Assembly (NCBI GenBank): GCA_004552615.1
Contig: SFNZ01000086.1
Location: 1-7,478, forward strand
Reading direction: 5' to 3'
From: Bacteroidales bacterium
GTDB taxonomy: Bacteria > Bacteroidota > Bacteroidia > Bacteroidales > UBA932
DNA: 7,478 nucleotides
In this document: positions 1 through 5,390 of the stretch, one piece after another
Position numbering within the stretch: the stretch's first letter is position 1
Layout: each line of letters starts with the position of its first letter
Program-made: the position numbers and the translations under genes
The notes under the pieces: model-generated
What the model was told of the DNA's origin: nothing
The model's input: the letters and a program-made list of their open reading frames with translations, nothing else
Databases searched by the model: none

Positions 1-320
1 AGCGTTCCGAGAGTGTCTGGTACTTCGAATGAATAACGCCCTGTCACTGAAGGGTCATCGCCGATGAAACGGGTTGTGTCCTTCGAGGAAAAGATAGGTG
101 TAACCGTCCAGTAATATCCCTTGTCCACCGTATCCTTGGTCAATCCGCGCGGCTCCGCCTCGACGATGTCTCCCGGCAGCACATAAGCCGGTATCGTGAA
201 ATCCAGAGTGCCAGTGAACGAATTGGAAACTGTGGTATCATCATCGTCATGATGACAGGACATTACCATCCATCCTGTCAAAAGAGCTCCGGCGAGGAGC
301 GACATTCTTCTACAATCCAT
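1..320 (-). CDS. Putative surface lipoprotein, 5' part only
   Basis: I read this frame by hand from the minus strand: an ATG at 318-320 opens 106 codons that run off the left edge without a stop, so the C-terminus is missing. The N-terminus is a type II (lipoprotein) signal peptide, with an arginine pair at residues 4-5, a hydrophobic stretch at 8-20 and a lipobox ending VMSC with Cys22. HHDDDD follows the cysteine directly. Acidic residues just after the lipid cysteine resemble the Bacteroidota lipoprotein export signal, so surface exposure is inferred. The rest (to about residue 106) is rich in Thr, Asp and aromatic residues, with stretches such as GYYWTVTP and FEVPDTLGT that suggest a beta-sandwich; I do not recognise a family. 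A start at Met6 is possible but would lose the basic n-region. It is transcribed divergently from apbE. Confidence 0.75.
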   Translation of the reverse strand, partial: MDCRRMSLLAGALLTGWMVMSCHHDDDDTTVSNSFTGTLDFTIPAYVLPGDIVEAEPRGLTKDTVDKGYYWTVTPIFSSKDTTRFIGDDPSVTGRYSFEVPDTLGT

Positions 321-344
321 CGTTTACCAAATAGTATAATATTG

Positions 345-352
345 CAAATATC
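345..352 (-). promoter_or_regulatory. Weak candidate -7 box for the left lipoprotein gene
   Basis: On the minus strand this reads GATATTTG, one mismatch from the Bacteroidota -7 consensus TAnnTTTG, and ends 24 bp before the lipoprotein ATG. I see no TTTG -33 element at the usual spacing. The surrounding A+T richness makes chance matches likely, so this is only a suggestion. Confidence 0.25.
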
Positions 353-374
353 GTTATTTTTCCACAAAAACCCG

Positions 375-382
375 TACATTTG
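375..382 (+). promoter_or_regulatory. Candidate -7 box of the apbE promoter
   Basis: TACATTTG matches the Bacteroidota -7 consensus TAnnTTTG exactly and lies 16 bp before the apbE ATG at 399. That would give a very short leader of roughly 10 nt. A clear TTTG -33 element is absent at 19-21 bp upstream. The box sits inside the near-palindrome GTACATTTGTAC at 374-385, which could be an operator. No Shine-Dalgarno sequence precedes the ATG, as is usual in this phylum. Confidence 0.45.
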
Positions 383-398
383 TACAAATACTTTGCCA

Positions 399-1511
399 AT
401 GATCAACAAGACTTCAGTATTATACATCATCCTGATGGCCTTATTGTCTTCCTGCGGGCAGCATGACCGCTATGTGCTGATACAGGGCTATGCCCAGGGT
501 GGGACATATTCGGTCAAATATAATACTCTCGGAAAGGACGGCAGAATCCGCCTTAGCCCGGAGGAAGTCCGCTCCGCCGTGGATTCTATACTCGAGTCGA
601 TAGACAACACTCTTTCCGGGTACAACAAGGGCTCACTCCTCAGCAGGCTCAACTCCGGAGACACCATAGAGTTCACTCCGGGAGGGATGCTCGATGAGAT
701 ATACGGCATGGCAGCATCTTTCTACGAGGAGACAGACGGTGCACTGGACGTGGCTGCAGGGCCGCTGTTCGACATCTGGGGATTCGGATTCACCACAGAC
801 TCGATGCCATCTCCGGACAAGGTCAGGGAAACCGCAGCCAGCTGCGGAATGGGGAGGTTGAAGAAAGACATGAAACAGGCAGCCCGGAACGGGCGCGTTG
901 ACGCAGCCTGTCTTTTGGGGACAAATGCGGGGAACACATCGGCCGCCAGAGGTGAAAAGACACCTGAACCAACGCTTCCCGTATTGAATTTCAATGCAAT
1001 AGCCCAGGGATACAGTTGCGACCTGGTAGCGCGTTACCTCTATGGAATCGGTGTCAAGGATATGCTCGTGGATATTGGGGAAATCTTTTGTGACGGAGTC
1101 AATCCTGCAGGACGTCCGTGGAGAGTGGGTATAGACAGGCCGTTCGACGGCAACGATACCCCGGGACAGGACCTCGACGGGATATGGGAATCCCCATCCG
1201 CACCATGCGGAATAGTGACGTCAGGAAATTACAGGAAATTCTATGTCCGTGACGGACACAAATATTCACATACGATAGACCCGAGAACAGGTTACCCGGT
1301 AGAACACAATCTCCTGAGCGCCACCATAACTGCCCCCACTGCTACGGAGGCCGATGCCTATGCGACCTATTGCATGGTCATAGGGCTGGATAACGCAAAG
1401 CAATTCATCTCGGACAATGCAGGCCGGCTGACCGGATACCTGATATATTCCGACGAAGATGGAAATATGTGCGAATGGGCTTCCGAGGGATTCTCTATCG
1501 CAGGTCAGTGA
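399..1511 (+). CDS. apbE: FAD:protein FMN transferase (ApbE), lipoprotein
   Basis: ApbE enzymes move FMN from FAD onto a Thr/Ser of target proteins, such as NqrB/NqrC, RnfG/RnfD or FMN-binding-domain proteins, outside the cytoplasmic membrane, using Mg2+. The frame is open upstream to 249, but I choose the ATG at 399: it gives a 370-residue protein with a type II signal peptide and a lipobox LSSC (Cys19), and it follows a promoter box. Family motifs in order are QGGTYSV (33-39), LSGYNKGSLLSRLN (72-85), GALDVAAGPLFDIWGFG (114-130), LNFNAIAQGYSCD (196-208), RPWRVGIDRP (239-248), TSGNYRKF (274-281), YSHTIDPRTGYPV (289-301) and ADAYAT (318-323). Asp319 and Thr323 match the family's metal-binding pair. 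The usual DIGGEI motif reads DIGEI (225-229), one glycine short, and a Gly/Ala/Thr-rich loop (about 168-193) looks like an insertion. No flavinylation target is encoded nearby. Two stop codons follow in tandem (TGA TAA). The 3' end overlaps the convergent lolA-like gene. Confidence 0.95.
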   Translation: MINKTSVLYIILMALLSSCGQHDRYVLIQGYAQGGTYSVKYNTLGKDGRIRLSPEEVRSAVDSILESIDNTLSGYNKGSLLSRLNSGDTIEFTPGGMLDEIYGMAASFYEETDGALDVAAGPLFDIWGFGFTTDSMPSPDKVRETAASCGMGRLKKDMKQAARNGRVDAACLLGTNAGNTSAARGEKTPEPTLPVLNFNAIAQGYSCDLVARYLYGIGVKDMLVDIGEIFCDGVNPAGRPWRVGIDRPFDGNDTPGQDLDGIWESPSAPCGIVTSGNYRKFYVRDGHKYSHTIDPRTGYPVEHNLLSATITAPTATEADAYATYCMVIGLDNAKQFISDNAGRLTGYLIYSDEDGNMCEWASEGFSIAGQ

Positions 1512-2127
1512 TAACCCAATTCGTGCCTGCAGTCTTCATATCGAACGAGAACTCTTCCGGAGAAACCCTGGTGGAATATTTCATGGAACTGAACGATAGT
1601 TCCGTCTTTGTGCCGTCTCCAAGTACCATGACAGCACGCGCGAGAACGGGAGCTTCCTCCCCTTCCGCAAGCCATACCGAGAGTGTTGAAATGCCGAGCA
1701 CGCCTGACTCCGGATTGAAATCCACCTTCGTGCAGCCTCCGGAAACTTTTGTCACTGAATCGATTGTAAAATGAGTATCAAGCGAGGAAAGGATGACGGC
1801 GGGATCCGCAGCTGCAACTCCTGCAACATTGTCCCCGACGCTTTCCACCACCATTTCCCCGGCCTCCCTGTCCAGAGTCCATCTCGTTTCCCCGTCACAC
1901 CATATTTCCAGCCCGTCACCTTTCATCAGGAAAGAAGTGCCCTGAAGCCTGAGCGTGCCCGACCCGGACACCTCTACACCGGAAATCGCATTATAGGAAT
2001 ACGTCACATCCACGCAACGGGATGCGACCGCATCCGAAAATCTCTTCATAATGTCCTGTCCCCCAGCCTGTACACTCACAAGCAAAACAAGGACAGATAT
2101 CAAAAAAACATTTCTCATAACCGTCAT
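1495..2127 (-). CDS. lolA: LolA-like periplasmic lipoprotein carrier
   Basis: This gene encodes 210 residues. LolA takes lipoproteins from the LolCDE transporter at the inner membrane and carries them through the periplasm. The protein starts with a cleavable signal peptide: Arg5, a hydrophobic core at 7-19 and a probable cleavage after VQA (residue 21). There is no lipobox, so a soluble periplasmic product is expected. The core GSGTLRLQGTSFLMKGDGLE (55-74), followed by IWCDGETRWTLD and later by FSFSSMKY (178-184) and PEEFSFD (190-196), matches the LolA fold family in its Bacteroidota form. The ATG at 2127 overlaps the ftsK TGA as ATGA, which supports this start and translational coupling; Met4 is a possible alternative. 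The TAG stop lies inside the end of apbE, giving a 17-bp convergent overlap. LolA assignments outside Proteobacteria rest on fold and context, so the exact cargo is inferred. Confidence 0.87.
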   Translation of the reverse strand: MTVMRNVFLISVLVLLVSVQAGGQDIMKRFSDAVASRCVDVTYSYNAISGVEVSGSGTLRLQGTSFLMKGDGLEIWCDGETRWTLDREAGEMVVESVGDNVAGVAAADPAVILSSLDTHFTIDSVTKVSGGCTKVDFNPESGVLGISTLSVWLAEGEEAPVLARAVMVLGDGTKTELSFSSMKYSTRVSPEEFSFDMKTAGTNWVITDLR

Positions 2128-4634
2128 TCCGAACCGCCTTTCATGTATGCTGCGAGTATCGAGTCGAGAGTATTCAGGTCAGGCACGAGAACCTGTCTCG
2201 GTTTGGAGCCTTCCTGCGGTCCTACGATTCCCGCTGCTTCAAGCTGGTCCATCACCCTGCCTGCCTTTGCATAACCCATACCAAGCTTGCGCTGAAGGTC
2301 TGACGTGGATCCCCTCTGGGTGGTCACCACCATCCTGGCCGCTTCCTCGAAGCGCTCGTCGAGATTCTTCATGTCAATCATTGCAGACCCTTCCTCCGCA
2401 GAATTTTCGTCGGCAGGCGGCAGATAATACGGGGTATTGTAACTCTTCTTGTATCCTGTCTGCGAGCCGATGAACTTGGTCAGGGTATTGATCTCGTCGT
2501 TGCTTATCCATGCGCATTGCATCCTCTCCATTTCCACACCGGCATAATAGAGCATATCTCCCTTTCCTATGAGTTTCTCGGCTCCCGGAGCATCGAGAAT
2601 GGTCCTGGAGTCCTGCATCTGGGACACCCTGAACGCGATACGCGTCGGGAAATTGGTCTTGATAACACCAGTGATGATGTCTACTGAAGGCCTCTGGGTG
2701 GCAAGTACGATATGGATACCTGCCGCACGGCCCTTCTGGGCCAGCCTTATGATGGAGTGCGTGATGCTCCGGGCCAGATTACGTCCTTCACCGCCTGATC
2801 CGCTGGACATGGTAAGATCCGCATACTCGTCAATGATGGTGACAAGGTATGGCAGATACCTGTGTCCCTCGGTAGGAAGCAGATGGCGGTCACGGTATTT
2901 GTCATTGTAGAGCTTGATATTGTTGACAGACGCCTTGCTGAGCAGCTCGTATCTCTGGTCCATCTCAACGCAGAGAGAGCGCAGAATCGCCTCTGCCTGG
3001 GGAGCTTTCTTGACAACGGCATTGGCCATTTCATCCTGTTCGCTCGCTGCATCAGGCAATACCGCCAGATAATGGTGCAGCAGGCTCGAATAAGCCGTAA
3101 ACTCCACCATCTTCGGGTCTATGAAGACGAACTTGAGTTCGGACGGGTGCTTGGAATACAGGAGGGAGGCAATCAGCACATTGAGTCCAACTGATTTACC
3201 CTGTTGTGTAGCTCCGGAAATAAGCAGGTGAGGGGCACCGGCCAGGTCGAACACCTTCACCTTCTGTGTGATGGTCACTCCGATGGCAACCGGCAGTTCC
3301 GCTTTGCTCTCGCGGAACGCGTCATCATTCAGCAGGGCACGGAGAGGGACTATGGACGGATTGTCATTAGGTACCTCAAGGCCGACTGAATCGGACAGCA
3401 TCACGATACGTACTCCCTTGGCATTCAATGCCATCGCAAGCTCATTATACAGATTCTTGATAGAGGCAATCTTCACTCCGCTTGACGGATACACCTTGTA
3501 AAGAGTGACCGTCGGGCCCACAACGGCAACCACGTTCTCCACTCCTACCTTGTATGTCTGCAGAGTGGCGCGTATGATATAATTGTTCCTCTTCAGCTCC
3601 TGCTCGGAAACCTTGTGGATTGAGCTTTGATAATCCCCCAGGATCTCCAGCGACGGGAAGGTATAATTCTCAAGTTCCTCCCTGACATCAATCCTCGGAA
3701 GGTCTTCCTGAACATCCAATGAGAGTTCCTGCCCGACTTCCACCTGCAAGGCAGTGTCCGGGGCCGTGTCTCCGACGATAACAGGGCCTGTCAATTTGGC
3801 GGGATGATCACTGGCAACCAGTTGCGAGGTGGTGCCTGCAAGAACGGGGTCCACGTCAGGTACTGGCTGAACGGCTTCCGGAACTTCCGTGTGCTCATCC
3901 GGAACTGAATTTCCAGAAAGGTCGTCAGATTCCGAAGCCTCGACGGAAGGCTTCTCACCGGAAGGCTGATCCGAGCCGACTCCGTCCTCAGCCCAGGTGA
4001 ATGATTTCCTTTTCTTCTTTTCCGGCTTCGCTTCGTCAGGATGAGATGTTCCGATAGAATTGAACCAACTTGAAAAACCTTCACTGGAGAAATACAGCCA
4101 CAATGCGCACAGGAACAAAAGAATGAAAAATGTCACGAGCGGTCCTACCATATTCTCTATCCATAGCACGGCATGCGCACCGCATTCCCCTCCGAGGCCT
4201 CCTCCGAAACTGTTCTCCAACCCGGACAGAACCGAGAAATACGCCAGGATGAACGAGAGCAGCACCGCTCCCGTGACGGACAGCAGAACCATCCTGATCA
4301 CGGAGAAACGCTGTTTACCGAAAAAGAGCCTGGCCGCAAGCACCGCCATGGCAAAGACTACGGCAAAAGCTCCGAGTCCGAACCATCTGCCTACAAGCAG
4401 GGATGCTATGCTCAATCCAACCTTGCTTCCCTTGTTGGAAACCTGGACATCAGCTCCGAACAGGGCCGGGTCCGCCAGGGAACTCTGGTCCTGCCTCCAT
4501 GAGAACAGATATGAGAGACATCCCACCAGGGCAAGCAATGCGAAAACGGCGAGGGCAAGTCCCACGAACCGTCGCACCGGAGTCCATTTGGCAGGGTCCG
4601 AAGTCTTCTTTTTTTCTGAGAGTTTCGATTTCAT
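2124..4634 (-). CDS. ftsK: DNA translocase FtsK
   Basis: FtsK anchors at the division septum and pumps chromosomal DNA so that the terminus regions separate before closure, and it activates XerCD at dif. The 836-residue length is normal for a full protein. Four membrane segments are visible at about 23-44, 86-105, 112-136 and 162-183, then a basic patch KKKRK (206-210) and an acidic, Pro/Ser-rich linker to about 312. The motor follows, with Walker A GATQQGKS (474-481, Lys480), FIDPK (504-508), Walker B VTIIDEYADL (598-607), ATQRPSVD (645-652) and the TRIAF to GDMLYY segment (664-697). A C-terminal gamma winged-helix domain (about 755-816: STSDLQRKLGMGYAKAGRVM, then GIVGP and GSKPRQVLV) reads the polar DNA guide sequences. 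In Walker A, Gln replaces the more usual Gly at position four, but the GxxxxGKS pattern is kept. The gene starts 21 bp after DUF4290 and overlaps lolA by 4 bp. Confidence 0.97.
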   Translation of the reverse strand: MKSKLSEKKKTSDPAKWTPVRRFVGLALAVFALLALVGCLSYLFSWRQDQSSLADPALFGADVQVSNKGSKVGLSIASLLVGRWFGLGAFAVVFAMAVLAARLFFGKQRFSVIRMVLLSVTGAVLLSFILAYFSVLSGLENSFGGGLGGECGAHAVLWIENMVGPLVTFFILLFLCALWLYFSSEGFSSWFNSIGTSHPDEAKPEKKKRKSFTWAEDGVGSDQPSGEKPSVEASESDDLSGNSVPDEHTEVPEAVQPVPDVDPVLAGTTSQLVASDHPAKLTGPVIVGDTAPDTALQVEVGQELSLDVQEDLPRIDVREELENYTFPSLEILGDYQSSIHKVSEQELKRNNYIIRATLQTYKVGVENVVAVVGPTVTLYKVYPSSGVKIASIKNLYNELAMALNAKGVRIVMLSDSVGLEVPNDNPSIVPLRALLNDDAFRESKAELPVAIGVTITQKVKVFDLAGAPHLLISGATQQGKSVGLNVLIASLLYSKHPSELKFVFIDPKMVEFTAYSSLLHHYLAVLPDAASEQDEMANAVVKKAPQAEAILRSLCVEMDQRYELLSKASVNNIKLYNDKYRDRHLLPTEGHRYLPYLVTIIDEYADLTMSSGSGGEGRNLARSITHSIIRLAQKGRAAGIHIVLATQRPSVDIITGVIKTNFPTRIAFRVSQMQDSRTILDAPGAEKLIGKGDMLYYAGVEMERMQCAWISNDEINTLTKFIGSQTGYKKSYNTPYYLPPADENSAEEGSAMIDMKNLDERFEEAARMVVTTQRGSTSDLQRKLGMGYAKAGRVMDQLEAAGIVGPQEGSKPRQVLVPDLNTLDSILAAYMKGGSE

Positions 4635-4655
4635 CTGACGTTTTCTTTTCTCTTG

Positions 4656-5339
4656 CTACCTCTTGTTACCTTTGCGGCCGAAGTTCCTCTTCTGCTGGCC
4701 ACCCTGTTTGCGTACAGTGGCGAAATCGATAGTCATGCCAGGACGCGAGAAATTGATATCAGATGCGATACGGGACAATTCGAGGCCTTCCGGAACACGG
4801 ATACGATAATCCGAAAGCTTCTCGATATCATTGAAAATAGTTTCGTCAGCAACGCTGTCCTTGTTCCAGATAAGATACTGCTGGCGCATGTACATCGCGA
4901 GGGAACGGATCATGGCAGTCTTCTGCTCACCGTCCGGTTCTCCTGCGATAAGGTCGATGATGCTCTCAATGTTCCTGCCGTAATGGGTGGCCTTTACAGG
5001 CTTCTTCTTGAGCGGAATCACCTCCGGACGGCTTTGTCGTGCTTCAGGTGCAGGAATCGGATACGGGGAATCCACATCGAGTTCATAATCTGCCATTATA
5101 TAAAGATGATCCCAGAGTTTCTGCTCCCAGTTGTCAGCGGAATGGACCTGGGGATTGAGCAGTTCCATGACACGCACCACCGCGCGGGCCTGCTCGGAAC
5201 GCTTGGCCCGGTCCGGAATAGACTTGACGTCCTCAACCATCTTGAGCACGTTCCTTCCGTATTCAGGCATCGCAAGTTTCTCTCTTTCAGTATTGTAATC
5301 CAGGATGACAGGATTCTCTTCGTAGTATTTCTCGTTCAT
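4656..5339 (-). CDS. DUF4290 family protein, function unknown
   Basis: A 227-residue protein with no signal peptide or membrane segment, so presumably cytoplasmic. From memory it matches DUF4290, a family of Bacteroidota proteins with no assigned function: DYNTEREKL (14-22), PEYGRN (25-30), NPQ (62-64), KLWDHLYIMADYELDVDSPY (74-93), HYGRNIE (119-125) and QYLIWNKDSVAD (154-165). Two segments, 27-58 and 120-151, align without gaps at an offset of 93 residues and share YGRN, PD, Arg52/Arg145 and Met58/Met151, so the protein appears to be an internal duplication of mostly helical units. The last 20 residues are Gly/Gln-rich and strongly basic (ending RKGNKR), which could bind nucleic acid or the membrane; that is inference. 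It lies 21 bp upstream of ftsK on the same strand and has its own candidate promoter, which makes it the first gene of a likely operon with ftsK and lolA. Confidence 0.88.
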   Translation of the reverse strand: MNEKYYEENPVILDYNTEREKLAMPEYGRNVLKMVEDVKSIPDRAKRSEQARAVVRVMELLNPQVHSADNWEQKLWDHLYIMADYELDVDSPYPIPAPEARQSRPEVIPLKKKPVKATHYGRNIESIIDLIAGEPDGEQKTAMIRSLAMYMRQQYLIWNKDSVADETIFNDIEKLSDYRIRVPEGLELSRIASDINFSRPGMTIDFATVRKQGGQQKRNFGRKGNKR

Positions 5340-5369
5340 AAGAATATCTGTAGATTTCAGTTCGAATTA

Positions 5370-5377
5370 CAAATATA
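5370..5377 (-). promoter_or_regulatory. Candidate -7 box of the DUF4290-ftsK-lolA operon
   Basis: On the minus strand this reads TATATTTG, an exact match to the Bacteroidota TAnnTTTG -7 consensus, placed 30 bp before the DUF4290 ATG. Transcription would start near 5362, leaving a leader of about 23 nt. No convincing TTTG -33 element is seen at 19-21 bp upstream, where the sequence is already the end of the helicase gene. The 51-bp gap has no terminator hairpin after the helicase stop, so read-through from that gene is also possible. Confidence 0.45.
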
Positions 5378-5390
5378 ACAATTTTTCACT

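Noticed and set aside
249..398. N-terminal extension of apbE to an upstream ATG
   Set aside because: The added 50 residues overlap the divergent lipoprotein gene and the promoter box, and they would bury the lipoprotein signal peptide inside the protein.
1771..2274. Plus-strand open frame across the lolA-ftsK junction
   Set aside because: It is antisense to two well-supported coupled genes and shows no domain or signal sequence.
4060..4638. Plus-strand open frame opposite the FtsK membrane region
   Set aside because: Its composition (rich in Ser, Pro, Thr and Arg) is what results from reading hydrophobic FtsK codons in antisense; it has no start context or family match.
5346..5355. Short inverted repeat ATCTGTAGAT in the DUF4290 leader
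   Set aside because: Only four base pairs per arm; too short to support a hairpin, terminator or operator without conservation data.
4653..5378. Long open frame on the plus strand opposite the DUF4290 gene
   Set aside because: It is fully antisense to a gene with clear family motifs, has no recognisable domain, and is a by-product of the codon pattern on the other strand.
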